Assembly: GCA_029448655.1 (NCBI GenBank)
Contig: JACCLO010000001.1
Location: 248,001 to 312,000, forward strand
Source of the DNA: Wolfiporia cocos
Taxonomy: Eukaryota; Basidiomycota; Agaricomycetes; Polyporales; Phaeolaceae
Direction of reading: 5' to 3'
DNA: 64,000 nt
Shown: one piece after another, positions 44,276 to 56,396 of the stretch
Layout of the letters: every line of letters begins with the position of its first letter
Position numbering within the stretch: the first letter of the stretch is position 1
Notes under the pieces: generated by a model
What the model was told of the DNA's origin: nothing
The model's input: the letters and a program-made list of their open reading frames with translations, nothing else
Databases searched by the model: none
Made by a program: the position numbers and the translations under genes

Positions 44276-44824
44276 TGTCACAGACTGAGAGGTCAGTGCA
44301 TTGCTCCTTATTTTTACAGGCTTTTATGTGGTCTAGTGGGCTCAGTGCAAGCACCCCATTCCCTAGCACCAATACCAGCACTACATGCCAGCTAGCACCC
44401 TAGTAGTTAGATTAGATTAGATGACCATCAGGGATAGCGCCTAGTCAGCACTAGCCCCTGACATCACCTGACTACATACATAGTGACGGTTCTTAGTTAC
44501 GCCCTTACAGGCTGTGCACGGACTCTTAGCTTTAGGGTAGACAGTAGCACAAGTGCTGTGACCCATGTATATAGTCTTAGCATTCTGAGGCTTACACCTC
44601 AGAACTTGGATTCTCATTGATGGGCTCAATGGCCCCTTTGTGACTCACCCTCTGTGTGCCTGTCTGCCTCACCTCTCACCTCAACTGCTAGTCTGTGGTT
44701 AGCACCTCATGACATGTACTCAATGTTATGATGGCACCCCTCAGTCCACCCTCACAGGTGTACCTTGGAGTGTGGTGTTAGGGTCTAGAGGACCAGGCAT
44801 ATCACGGCAAGTCGCACTGTGATA
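44276..44824 (+). repeat. Solo LTR inside the LINE RT
   Basis: 549 bp, TGTCACAGACTG to CTGTGATA (mutated CTGTGTCA end), TSDs TTGGG at 44271-44275 and 44825-44829. Removing it rejoins the LINE frame. TATA-like stretch near 44565. Confidence 0.82.
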
Positions 44825-45950
44825 TTGGGTTGCCCAATCGGTATGATCTCAGTTTTCTCCTTGTTAAATCTTGCTCCCAACACAGTGCACCAGGTGTCCA
44901 GTATTGCCATCAGGTCTGACAGTCAGTTGTGCTTCTTGAGAAAAACTGTGGTGTCATCTGCAAACAGGGTCACAATGAGGTGTTCCACAATGCCTGGGAT
45001 GTCATAGCCTATCAGATTGGATGCTTGTAGTGATGTGGCCAGAGGTTCTATTGCCAGGTCAAACAGCAGGCAGGACAGTGGGTCCCCCTGTCGGACCCCT
45101 TGGGTGACTTGGAAGGGGGTACTCAGGAACCCATTAACCATCACTCAGGTCCTGGCACCTTCATACAGGGTCCTCATGGACTGGATGAAGCTCTCAGGTA
45201 TGTGGAACTTCCTCAGTGTGGCCCAAAGGTACTCATGGGAGATCTTGTCATATGCTTTCTCCTGATCAAGGGCTACAATCATCCTGTCTTCATCCTCGAC
45301 AGGGTCAGCTGAGGCAGCATACTCCATAAGCATATGGGTGAGCTGTGTATGCTCTGTGATTTGGCAACAAGGAATGAAGCTGGCCTGTGCTTTATGGATC
45401 AATTCCGGAGCCACGCTGGCCAGCTTCACCATGAGGGCCTTTGTGTAAAGCTTGTAATCCGTGTTCAGGAGTGTGATCAGCCTGTAGTTTGCAATATCAG
45501 TGCGGTCCTTCTTCTTGAAGATTGGGCACATCCAGCCCTCCAAGAAGCCAGTTGAGGCATCCACTCCATGGTGTTGGATGTCATTGAAAGCACTTGTGAG
45601 GAGGTCAATGACATTGGGGCGGGCATTGCCAACCACTGCACCATGTTTGCGTTGCAGGCACTGCTGCTGCATCTCAATCCAGAACTCATATGTCAGGCCA
45701 TCTAGTCCAGCTGCGCTGTCCTTCTGGAATGCACCTAGGGCCCCCAACACCTCATCACAGTCAATTGGGGAGGTGAGCCGCTCATGTTGGGATTGTGATG
45801 GCTGCTTTGTGATGTGGTCCAGAACAGTTGCCATGCACTGGTTCTGCCTCCACTCATCTGTTTCCAGGTCAAGGGTCTGCGACTCAGAGTGGTAGTTCCT
45901 CACCACTTCTGCCATCCTGGCAGAGTTCTTCTCATGGGTTGGCTCTGCAG

Positions 45951-46320
45951 TGTCACAAGCCGATTTTCTCCAACTTGCTTGCAACTAGAAACAGCCCTTA
46001 TCTTATCTAAGTGCCCGCCTATGTGTCATGTGCAGGACTCCAAACACCCCACACGTGCCTACACAGACCCCGGACACTCTTGATGTGGCTCTACACCTAG
46101 AACAGGGTTTACCTACGATACAACGGACAATCAGCTTATGTAATACTATACAGTAGCCAAACATGTACAAACACCAGTATAGCATATATACTGGCCTGCA
46201 AGCTGGGTAGCACCCCAGACTCGTCTTGGCCTTATATGCCTTGAGTAGCCTCAGATCAGGAATACGCCTTTGTGTGAGTTCTATTCCCCTGAGCAGTTGC
46301 TTGAGATTGTGCTTGTGTCA
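45951..46320 (+). repeat. Solo LTR (family D) inside the LINE
   Basis: 370 bp, TGTCACAAGCC to GCTTGTGTCA, TSDs TGCAG at 45946-45950 and 46321-46325. Removing it rejoins the frame around AAEPTHEKNSAR. Confidence 0.92.
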
Positions 46321-46670
46321 TGCAGCCCTGTTACCATTTGGAAGCTTAAGTGCATACACTAGGTCCCTGGGTTTCTTCTCTCACCCTTGACTGCACCAGC
46401 TTTTGCAGAGGGTCTCACCCTCAATTTGGTTTTTTTTAAAATGTCTTCTCTGGTCTGAGCATGACACCTGCCTTCTAGGCAGTGAAGCTTCTCAGTGAAT
46501 CTCTCAGCCTCTGCTTGCCTGAGGGCTTCTGGGTGGAGGTCATCATTCAGAACTGCTTTTAGTGCCACCTTTGTGGTCCACATCTCTCAGAGAAGTGTCG
46601 GCACCAGCTTTCTCTGCTGGTCAATGGCAGCTTGCAAGTGTACAAGTTGATCTTGAAGAAATAGCAAGCT

Positions 46671-46941
46671 TGTGAAAGAACAGCAACATGTTTCCATGTG
46701 CCTGATTCCAATATGCACATTTACAGAAAATCTGACATGTGCTACTTCTCAGACAAGAGCCCAGGGTAATGTTACTCACTCAAAGGTGCATTGCAGTCTG
46801 GGATTATCAAGGCGTAAGTGGCCAAGACAAGCCTGGGGTGCTACCCAGCTTGCTGGCCAGTATATATGTTCTATATGTATTTGTACATGTTGTTCTATGC
46901 ATCCAGTAGTGGCTTTCAGGATACTGTGCTGTGTCAATATT
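46671..46941. repeat. Fragment related to the family D LTR, inverted
   Basis: 46815-46880 read in reverse matches 46170-46235 of the D LTR (ACTGGCCAGCAAGCTGGGTA). The rest is not recognised. Confidence 0.5.
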
Positions 46942-49200
46942 AGTGATGTGCAAAACATGGCTCAGCTCAAAGCCCAGGGCTTGGGCCTGGCTTTGTAGAG
47001 CTTGGGCTCAGAAAAATGTCAAGCCAGGCCCCCCTTGACGGCTCCAGCCAGCTTGGGCCCAGCTCAGGCTCAGGCCATGGCTTATTGAAGGATAGCTACA
47101 GTTTCTGTAGATTTTATATGTCTAGCATGTATACATTGTCATCATCACTGTGATTAATGTAATCAGGAGCTTCAGGGTCATCCATATCAACAACCAGCTT
47201 ATCCCATCCCTCAGTCTCATCATCTAGTTCAGAAGCTGGAGTATGATATTTGTGACATAACAGATCCTTCCAGATTGCTCATTTGAGAAATTGAAGGGAC
47301 TCAACGATGTCAGCACTCAGACAGTTTCACCACTTACTGATTGTGATACCCACAGACAAAAAAAGCACATTCACTTGATACTGATGATGCCATAATGGCA
47401 AGGTAATCATGGGCAAGTGAAGCCCAGGTGGGGTAGCATGCAGCATTGAGCTGTAAGCACTACCATCAGTGAACTGCAGGAAATTAAAGTGCAATGAGAA
47501 ATGTACCCCTCACCACCTCACAATCAAGAGGACACCTAGGTGATCCACTGAGTCCAGGTAGATGTTGAAGCTACACTTCCATGGCTTGTTGGGATCATCA
47601 CACATGGATTTAGATGTGACATCCTCATCCTCATCATCAGAGAGCTCATGCATTGGAGTCCACATTTTAGCTGAAGCAGAGCCATTTGTTCTAGAAGTTG
47701 TAGGCTGTGAAGTCATTCTTTCATTTGCCAGTGGGCTCATCTTTAAGTAGCACTCATTATACTGAGATAACTCAGTTCAACCCAGCATGATATAATAACA
47801 GGTTCTTACAATCTCTTTGACATGTTTGGGTGCTTCCTGAAGCAGTTCTTCACCCCAATGCTTACATATATGGGCTGTCTTCTGTGAAGGATCAAGGACT
47901 ACAATTCAATGTCAGCCATACACATCCTGGATAGGGAATAGACATGTATGCATTGCCATAATATACACATCTGAATCAGCAGTTCTGTTGTAGTATTCAT
48001 CAACCTTAGCAATTGTGGCCTATAGTGCACTGCAAAATGGCACATAGCTCTCCCTATATATACACTTTGACCATGCCTTATGAAGCACCTCAAGTGCTGG
48101 CAGGGCAAGGTGTAAAGAAGGGCCCTGATCAGACAAGAACGCTTGCTGAACATTAGCAGAAGGCTGCTGAATATGCCATTAGCAATCCAGATCATCACCT
48201 GTTAGACTTGTGAGAGGCTCACTGTTAGCAACCTGATAAAGAGCTTGACACAGCCCCACTCCTCTGCCAATAACTGCGCCTCACTGAGCTTCTGACAATT
48301 TGTGTGATCCTTCTCTTCCCAAGAAATCTCAAACACAAAACAGTCAACAACCTGAGCAAAGATCAGTGTCAAAACAGAGATAATGAGTGTGAAACATGCA
48401 TGGCTGGGCTCTTAGCATGTTCAAGCATGATGAAAGTTGAAGTCCATCACACTGGCATACTGAGTAGTAGCTGGAGTGGTGTAGCAGCACCATCTTGGAG
48501 ACCTTTGAAAAATTGCTTTTGCTTTGATGAAGAATGCTCCTAGAGCACAATACTACCATCATCCTGGGGAACCATGCTAGATCACACACATTACCTTCAC
48601 TGTAATGGATCATACTGGACCTATCTCATCATGCTGCCCATTACTCTGGCCTATTAGGTTATCATCCGGTTTCACAGGATCAAAGTGATTTGATTTGCTG
48701 TATGTTGAGATCAAAGCCTGAGTCACCAAGTTGATAATATGTGCAAGGCACCTATAATAACAGTCAGCATATCCTGTCATTTTGAAGCCTAAAATAGTAC
48801 CGGGGATGTCACTTTCTGCCATCAAATGGCTTCCTTGTTGCCTCTCCAATATGTTGAGCAAAACACATCATCATGGTGTCGTTGTTTGCTGCATTGTCAC
48901 ATGTAATGTAGCCAATCTAATGACAGAATATAGGGACAATCAGAACAATTTCGAAGCCTACAATACCCAGCAAATGTTTCCTTCAATTCCAGCATGCTTA
49001 GCTATCTCAAAGAGTGCACAGCCAAGACATGCTCTGTTGTGCACATTGTTGAGCTGAGTAAACCCAAGCAGTGCAGATTGTTGTTCCCATGCATTTACTT
49101 GAGCTTCCTCAATCCAATGGCCTGTAACAGCAAATATCCATCTGTTATGGGTCGTATACCTGTTCCATATACTTGAATTGCAAGTATAGATCTTCTGCAC
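46942..49200 (-). pseudogene. hAT-family transposon, decayed transposase
   Basis: Minus-strand pieces of a hAT transposase: GHWIEEAQVNAWEQQSALLGF (about 49050-49115), RCLAHIINLVTQALISTY (about 48710-48760), the dimerisation region KPWKCSFNIYLDSVDHLG (about 47530-47590) and YPTWASL, DYLAIMASSVSSE (about 47330-47430). Numerous stops and frame changes. AGTGATGTGCAAAAC at about 46948-46963, followed by GGGCTTGGGC-rich sequence, looks like a hAT terminus. The other end was not found. Confidence 0.75.
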
Positions 49201-49506
49201 ATAGTGAGTGCAAGGCAAATAATACCCTATTCGTATTAAGCCTTCAAGCCCTAAGTCGAAAGACTTCAGGGGATCATTCAATATTCAATACACACTAGAG
49301 AATATATTGGGGTTTCACAAGCAAGTATCTTAGAAGGGATACTTGCCTAAGTCCAAGAAGTCAGTGTGCACTTCGAGGACTTAGTCTTCAGGGCTCGAGA
49401 ATATACTGAGCTTGGTTTCCCAAGTTTGAGAATGAGTATAAGACTCTTGTTAATACAACAAGGTCAAGCTGGAGAGCTTCAACTTAGTTACATGAGTTTA
49501 TATACT
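49201..49506. other. Unassigned repeat-like sequence
   Basis: No gene. 49430-49480 (GAGAATGAGTATAAGACTCTTG ... AACAAGGTCAAGCTG, read in two parts) resembles about 51082-51135, so both belong to an unidentified repeat family. Confidence 0.4.
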
Positions 49507-50071
49507 TGTCACAGATTATTTCGACATCCCTTAGGGCTAGGAGGGAGCGCCGCTAGGCTGTGCGGCTAGCTCCCTATCTTATCTCTTTCCCTTGCATGTC
49601 TCAGCTATCTCATTGTCATATGATCTATCCCTAGGTACTTAGTGCTGTAGGGTAGCGCACGCCTCAGGTACTCACTTAATGGTCACATGTAGGTACATCA
49701 CGTTACGGTAGTTATGGTCCCTTAGATACGGTGCACAGGCCTCGTCTTTAGGGCAAGCCATTACTGGCTGCCACTGATGTATTTAGTGTATGACAGAATG
49801 AAGCTTACACCTCATTCCTAAGATTCTCAACGATGGGCTAATAGCCCCTTACTCCATGACTGCTCCATGTGTGCTTGACCCCATGAAGTTGGGTGTCTCT
49901 CAACGTGCTTGTCTGAGGGTCCCGCCTGCTAAGTTGCGTTGGTAACCCTTGGGCCTTGGCACCCCTTGGGGCAACACCTCCATCATCACCACTGGTAGTG
50001 GATTACGCCTCGTCAGGCATTAGGGGGATCCCCGGCTGGGCTGGTCCCACAGACGGTATGGGGCTGTGTCA
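49507..50071 (+). repeat. Solo LTR, S-like
   Basis: 565 bp, TGTCACAGATTATTTCG to GCTGTGTCA, TSDs ATACT at 49502-49506 and 50072-50076. Shares CCTAAGATTCTCAACGATGGG with the S LTRs. Confidence 0.92.
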
Positions 50072-50269
50072 ATACTATGCTGCATTTCTGGAGTCCCATC
50101 CATCCCAGATGCTACTGATACTATCTACATCCTAGGTTGAAACAATTGATAAGTATGTAGTGATGTATCTGAAATGATAGATAAGAATGATTGTGGCAAT
50201 TGAATGCCATCTGCTACCCCTGGAATGATAGATGCAAAATGGTGACAGAGTTACGTCTATCAAAGATGA

Positions 50270-50769
50270 TGTCACAGTTTTTATTGTGACAATGGGTCTT
50301 ATGGCCGCCCCATGGTTCAAACTAACGACTTCAACGTTCAATCACCTGATCTCTTAGATAGCCACACGCTTGGTAGTAACTAGATAAGATAACCCGTATG
50401 TAACGTGATAAGACATGTGATGTAGTAGCACAGCCATCCATAGGCGTGCGTGCACAGGCCGCATTGCTTTAGGGCAAGGATAGCTAGTTATGTTGCATTG
50501 CATGTATATAAGCCAGTCCAGTCTGAGGCGTACTCCTCAGACAGTTCAATGTAGCCTCACAGGGGTGCATTCCCCCTTAAACCCCTCCTCTGCTGTTTGA
50601 CCACCCTCGCTCATATGTGTACCTTGATGTTAGCTGTAGTGCCTCAGGATTACCTGTCCAACCGCCTCATCGGCTCTGTCCTAGGCCCTTAGGTATCTGA
50701 AAGGCACATAGTGGGAGATAAGGACTTGTGTTGGGCAGCAGTAGGGTTGGACCCAAGGTTTCTGGGTCA
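50270..50769 (+). repeat. Solo LTR, diverged
   Basis: 500 bp, TGTCACAGTTTTT to TCTGGGTCA, TSDs GATGA at 50265-50269 and 50770-50774. TATA box ATGTATATAAG near 50502. The ~200 bp before it (50072-50269) shows nothing. Confidence 0.82.
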
Positions 50770-50837
50770 GATGAAACAGACCTCTTCATACTAGTACATC
50801 AGGGTTAGGCCTGATGGAGTCATGAGCAGCCAGGGGA

Positions 50838-51214
50838 GTTGGTTGTGCAACAAGTCCCTGTCTTGTATCTGCCCCATGGTGAGTTCTGCAGGCATTTAGA
50901 AAAATAAAATAACCGTAACACCATCAGTGTTCATGTCACAGATTTTTTTACAGATTGAATATCCATTCAGCTGAAATAACCAAGTTGAGTTACTCAGCAT
51001 ATTGAGTAGTACACTACTCATCAGCCTTTGCAAAGGCAGAGCATCAATATACAAGCTGAGGGCTTAATTGCTTAAGCCTTTGAGAACGAGTATAAGATCC
51101 TTGTAATTTAACAAGGTTGAGCTGAGGGACTGTTATGATTTGAATTTTTATTTTACCACTCGCAGAACTCACCATAGGGTGAATATGATACAGGGACTTG
51201 TTGTGTAACCAACT
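50838..51214. repeat. Foldback structure with ~75-bp inverted arms
   Basis: 50838-50912 (ACAAGTCCCTGTCTTG ... CCATGGTGAGTTCTGC) is repeated in reverse at about 51140-51212 with some differences. The centre (about 50913-51134) holds an LTR-like start (TGTCACAGATTTTTTT, about 50935) and the repeat shared with 49430-49480. Confidence 0.6.
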
Positions 51215-51665
51215 TGTCACAGATTTTCTAGTCTTCTACTAATTTTCCTAGCATTTCTCCTATTTTTCCTGATTTTCTACGGCTCTCTACACTCTAGTTA
51301 CGCTCGCCCATCAGTCCACGTGCTTATCTGTTATCTTATCTCGTATAGATCATGTATCCTTATCTTATCTCTGAATCACGGTATCTCATCGCATACTATG
51401 TAGCTTCTTGAACCTTCTACAAGGTTCCACCAGGTTCCACCAGTTTCCATATGTTTCCATGTCTAGACCAAAGACACAGTCTGGACCTCACTATGTCATC
51501 CGTAGTCCAGTCATTATATAGCGTCACCTGCTCGCTCACTCAGCAGTTCTATGGTCAATCACAAGCTTTGGGTAACACCATTACCAGTTGTTAACCCTAT
51601 GCCCTAGTGTGGCATTAGTCCTACCTATGGTATCACGGGTCTTACCCTGCATGTATATAAGCTTG
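51215..51665 (+). repeat. 5' part of an LTR cut by copy A3
   Basis: Starts TGTCACAGATTTTCTAG, contains CTTATCTTATCT blocks and a TATA box (ATGTATATAAG, about 51652-51662), then stops where A3 begins at 51666. The rest of this LTR is not found on the other side of A3, whose 3' end is lost. Confidence 0.75.
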
Positions 51666-52362
51666 TGTCACAGATTTGGGACATGCCACTTTTTCCCGTA
51701 TTTTTACCTATTTATCTGGTATTTCTACGACCTTGTAGACATTTACGCTGCCAAGCGCTCGTCTACACGTACACGCAAACAAACAACACGTACACAACGC
51801 GGTATACGTCCACCTGTCATAACAACACGTACATAACACGTTTGTACGCGTCAATGACTCAGCGGACTAACCTCCGGTGTCACGCGCCTTACTCATATCC
51901 CGGTACCGGGCTATGTCAGTACAATTGGATAAGCGGCCCGCTCGTTATCACATGCCAATGCCCTCACGATTACTCATATTCCGATACCGGTATATAAGAA
52001 TCACATGCATGGCTTACTAACGTAGCTACAGCCACTTTCACAACATGGACCTACGGTCCAAACAAACGATCTTACTGGTGCGGCCATTACCGGCGCACAT
52101 GGTCTATTGTAGTTTACGACTTAACCATATTAGTTATGTCTGCGCACAGACCACCTTCCTGTTTGGTTCCCTTACCGGTAACCAAACAAAGCATGTATAT
52201 AAGTAGGGCTATCACTGCGGATAAGCCTTAGATTTGTTCTCTGCATTCGCACAGTTACATATCATCTCTGCTTGCGCCCACTAGCCTCCTCACCAACCTT
52301 CTGCAACATCTTCAAGTCGCCTATAAGGTTATAGTGTGAGTCCCACAGTCTAGTCTGTGTCA
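51666..52362 (+). repeat. 5' LTR of copy A3
   Basis: 697 bp, with a two-base deletion in the T run near 51690 and several substitutions relative to A2. Same TATA box, same AGATTTGTTCT start motif and matching primer site after the LTR. Confidence 0.93.
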
Positions 52363-53381
52363 TAAGAACAAATCTACCCCTACCCCCGCCCTTGCGCTTG
52401 CGCTTGGGTCTGGGTTTCCATCCTACAGGGGCTATTACTTGTTGCTGCGCACACCCCTTTCTGCCTGACAAGGCGATTGGGGTGATAGTTGAGATCTGGG
52501 GGATACATCGCCATCCTCGGCAGAGGATTGGCAACCAGGGAAGCCACACCGCCTTTTTAGGCAGGAGGCCTACCTAACCCGGACTCCAGGGTCAAGGAGA
52601 CATGGTCCTCGCTGACAAGCTTGGACTATGCGCGGTTAAGACCCGCCTGTGGAGAAAAGGGGACGGTCTGCCTGTGTGCGCCCAACCCCCTGTCATGGCA
52701 AGCGTTGTTCAGCGCCCCATCACTATCCATAGGGTCATCATTATGATGGCATGGGAATTTTCCAAAGCCGCCTCCCAGGCGTAAGGGACCTGCTTTGAAC
52801 CCGTTATGGAAAAGCAGTGAGGGGGGTGACGTAAAAAATCACCCTGCCATAGGTCACTCGCGGTAGCCAATAGCATAAGTCCTCCGGGCAGCTCGGCGTG
52901 CGAGCATGGGTCAAACGGATTTGGGGCCCCATTGGAAGAGAAGCGCGTGGCCCACTCCTTCGGGATGTGGAGCGCTGCTGTCTCGCGATCTTAGATCGAC
53001 AGTGGTTTTTTAGCCCTGATGTGACACCCATGTGGCTATAGACGGCAACCTCATTGTTGAAGCAAGGACAGGCTAAGGGATGTAAAATCCCAGCCACTTT
53101 CCGGCATCGTCCCTCCGGGGCGGTGTCGTGTATCCGATTCCCAATCATCTGACCCAGGAACCGGCCTGGCAGTCAGCAACTCTACCCCTGGAGTCGGCGC
53201 CTCTGACCGTTAGGGTCATGCGAATATCCGCGCCGTCTTGGCACAGGGTTTGCGCGCAACATAAGAGTAATTATGCCCCGTAGTACACCTTCTTTGCTCC
53301 TGAAAAGGAGTCCACTACCCTACCTTACATAATCCCTTTTATTCCTGTTCTTGGACGTATCACTGGGAAACTTCGTTTCTC
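52363..53381 (+). other. Leader of copy A3
   Basis: Homologous to the A1 and A2 leaders, without a credible gene. Contains the self-complementary primer site (AGAACAAATCT) next to the LTR. Confidence 0.7.
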
Positions 53382-54282
53382 ATGAAGGCTGCACTTTCTA
53401 GAATCATGCCCCGCGTTACCCGTCGCACCCGTGGCTCCTCCACTGCCCCTTACGTTAAGCCGGCGAAGCGGTCACTTCTCAGCCGCATCGACACCACCGA
53501 CATTCCTCGGGCAGAGGACGTCACCTACACGCTTCCTGTAAAGGAAGACTACACCGGGAAGCTCCATCTTTGGGAGATTCCCGTCCACATGCCAAAGCAC
53601 ATCGCTGAGGCTGGGAAACCCGCTCCTCGACCTCCCAAACCAGTTCCACTCGCCAAACGAATCTGGACAGAGGAAGAGAAGCTAGCACAATCCATTACCG
53701 CCATGGAGAACCTAATCGAACTCCGCGAACTCAACAAGCTCAAGCTCGCCCGCGATAAGCTGAATAAGCGAATCGCCGCCAAACAAGCCGCCAAGGAAGC
53801 CAAGCAAGCAGCTTCTTCACTGGCCCTCCGTCTCTCCAGCCCGGCAGCCGGACCTTCTGTTCCGGCCAACCACAAGATTCTCGACCCTTCCCTCGTCTTC
53901 GGGAAGAAGAAGCCTCTCCAAGCATGCGATCAAGTTATTCCCATGCTAGAAGGCACTCTCACTCGCCTCACTCCTCTCGCCAACCACCCCCCTAATTACC
54001 CAGGCTTCCATATGGAAAACGACATGCGTTTCCATACTATGGTAGTAGAATTGGAGGATCTGGTGGATAACGTAAAGGATAGAGCGAGACGGGGGAGGAT
54101 CACCAATAGAGACTGGAGAATTATGAAAAAGTATTGCAAACAGCTCGGCAATATTTCCTTTTTGGATTGGCGTACGGACTTGGCTCGTATCGTAGCAGAA
54201 TGCGTAGCGCTACAAATTACTTTTGCCTTCGGTGTAACACCACCTGACAAGGTGGCAGGGCCCTCAACTACTTCGGTAGAAG
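53382..54282 (+). CDS. ORF1 of copy A3, last residues replaced by S3
   Basis: Same accessory protein as in A1 and A2. S3 is inserted after the codons for TTSVE, so the last seven residues (EDILAIV) are lost and translation would run on into the S3 LTR to a stop at 54350 (322 residues). Nearly all differences from A2 are synonymous; AAS to AQS near residue 106 is an exception. Confidence 0.85.
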
Positions 54283-56225
54283 TGACACAGACTTACACGG
54301 GCTGTGCGACCTGCTATAGGCAGGGGATAAACCCAAGGCCTTGCGACTAGATGACGGCGAGTATCGACGTAGACAGAGGCATTCCCTCGGAATTAGGAAA
54401 TCGTCGTACAGGATACTTGCATAGTCGTATCGCTACCAGTCTAGCAGTAGAGGGCGCCCTAAGGCGAGTCGCACCACACACATTATAAGAAAGGAGCCAG
54501 AGGCTCAGTTGTCGAGAATCTTAGAGATGGGGAATAAGCCCCATCTCGTCGTATCTTATATACATGCAAGAACGCTATGCTATGTGTCTACCCTTAAGTG
54601 CTGGCCTGTGCGCAGCACCGCCCTAACGGCTTAGGTAAGTAAGTACATAAGCAAGACATGTGATACATCGTGTGACCGTAACGTGAGTACCTGAGGCGCG
54701 CGCTATCCTACAGCGCTAACCATATCAGTCAGGTGACCTACAAACTAGAGAGACTGACGTGGAGGTGACTGAGGCTCAGAGGGGCGGCGTACGCCTAGCG
54801 CCGCCCGTATAACCTATAGCGAGGGTTGTTAGATATCCCCCCGGATATTCTGTGACATTACCCCCCCTCCTAAAAAACGTTGTCCCTAACGTTCTACCTT
54901 ATATCCTACGACCCTCGCATCCTTGGTTGCTTGTTTAACACACGGCCTATTCCTTACGACGTAGGATAGGGAGCGTCCATGTGCACGGACCGTCCGCCAG
55001 TGGAGGAGTGAAGTGAGCGTCGCCTTCAGGGGAGCATTGGGGTGCGGTAGCGGCATTCCCTGTTTCCCTTACATCCCGCGACGTGAGCGAGTGAGTCTTG
55101 TCAGCGGTGAGCGGGCCCATCGGGAAGTCATGTTAGCGCATGCTTCTCCCTAGGACTGACGCCGACATGGCGAAGCGTGACGCGCCGACCCCGGGGTATG
55201 TGGTTGGCTCAATCGAGTATAGTAGTCGGTTGTCGTTGTTGTTGTCTGACCTTCGTGACTGTCGGTGTGGGGTTGGAGACCCTTGCGGGTTCCTTCGCAT
55301 ACCCACTAGTCAAAGATTGTCGAGTTGGCTCCTGCCGCCCAGGATAATGGACGTCCAGCACTAGACCTCCACGCGCGCATTGCCTTGTCAGGCGAATGGC
55401 GGCGGGCCCTCGAGCGCGGCTTATGGACGTTCGATCCGGCTACCCAGTGTTCGATGGGGGGCGGACTTACTTTCTCATTCCCTATGGCCGCTTTGCCTGG
55501 TGTAATGCTTCGTGGGGGCTCGTAAGACTACGGACCTCTGGCGCTTCTACCAGAGGCTGCCCCGCCGCATTGCCATGGCGACCTATAGGTAGAGAACCCT
55601 CGGCCCATGCGCGGGGACGCACGGGGGGAGGTAAGATATCTCTAAGATTATGACACAGACTTACACGGGCTGTGCGACCTGCTATAGGCAGGGGATAAAC
55701 CCAAGGCCTTGCGACTAGATGACGGCGAGTATCGACGTAGACAGAGGCATTCCCTCGGAATTAGGAAATCGTCGTACAGGATACTTGCATAGTCGTATCG
55801 CTACCAGTCTAGCAGTAGAGGGCGCCCTAAGGCGAGTCGCACCACACACATTATAAGAAAGGAGCCAGAGGCTCAGTTGTCGAGAATCTTAGAGATGGGG
55901 AATAAGCCCCATCTCGTCGTATCTTATATACATGCAAGAACGCTATGCTATGTGTCTACCCTTAAGTGCTGGCCTGTGCGCAGCACCGCCCTAACGGCTT
56001 AGGTAAGTAAGTACATAAGCAAGACATGTGATACATCGTGTGACCGTAACGTGAGTACCTGAGGCGCGCGCTATCCTACAGCGCTAACCATATCAGTCAG
56101 GTGACCTACAAACTAGAGAGACTGACGTGGAGGTGACTGAGGCTCAGAGGGGCGGCGTACGCCTAGCGCCGCCCGTATAACCTATAGCGAGGGTTGTTAG
56201 ATATCCCCCCGGATATTCTGTGACA
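54283..56225 (-). mobile_element. S3: small non-autonomous LTR element, reverse, complete
   Basis: 1943 bp. Two 575-bp LTRs (54283-54857 and 55651-56225), identical by eye, with TSDs AGAAG (54278-54282 and 56226-56230). The internal 793 bp (54858-55650) has no gag or pol and only partial similarity to the S2 interior. Primer site (minus strand) at 55638-55649 complementary to 55885-55896 in the LTR. Both sides differ from S2 in a compensating way. Confidence 0.93.
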
Positions 56226-56396
56226 AGAAGAGGATATACTCGCGATTGTATAGTAGAAATACTATCATCTTTTAACTCTGAAATAGAGTGCGAGTGTGAT
56301 CTATAACGAAAGTTGCAGTTTTCAAAACCAATCCCTTCTTAAGAATCTAAGACAATGAGTAACCGGAAACTAACATTCGTCACAAACAGATTCACA

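Larger units (their letters stand above)
43296..46670 (-). pseudogene. Non-LTR retrotransposon (LINE) reverse transcriptase, degraded
   Basis: Minus-strand pieces read in order: about 46670-46326, 45945-44825 and 44270-43296, separated by two solo LTRs. RT motifs: SAGLDGLTYEFW-like region, IFKKKDRTDIANYRLITLLN, QASFIPCCQITEHTQL, IVALDQEKAYDKISH, then GVRQGDPLSCLLFDLAIEP and catalytic LFADDTTVFL. It then has a thumb region (QILGAWYGNGVDATTIW, GGMMQYL) and a Cys-rich C-terminal stretch with KKWDPQQP. No endonuclease domain was seen, so it is 5'-truncated. In-frame stops (for example TGA at about 45150) and frame changes show it is dead. Confidence 0.85.
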
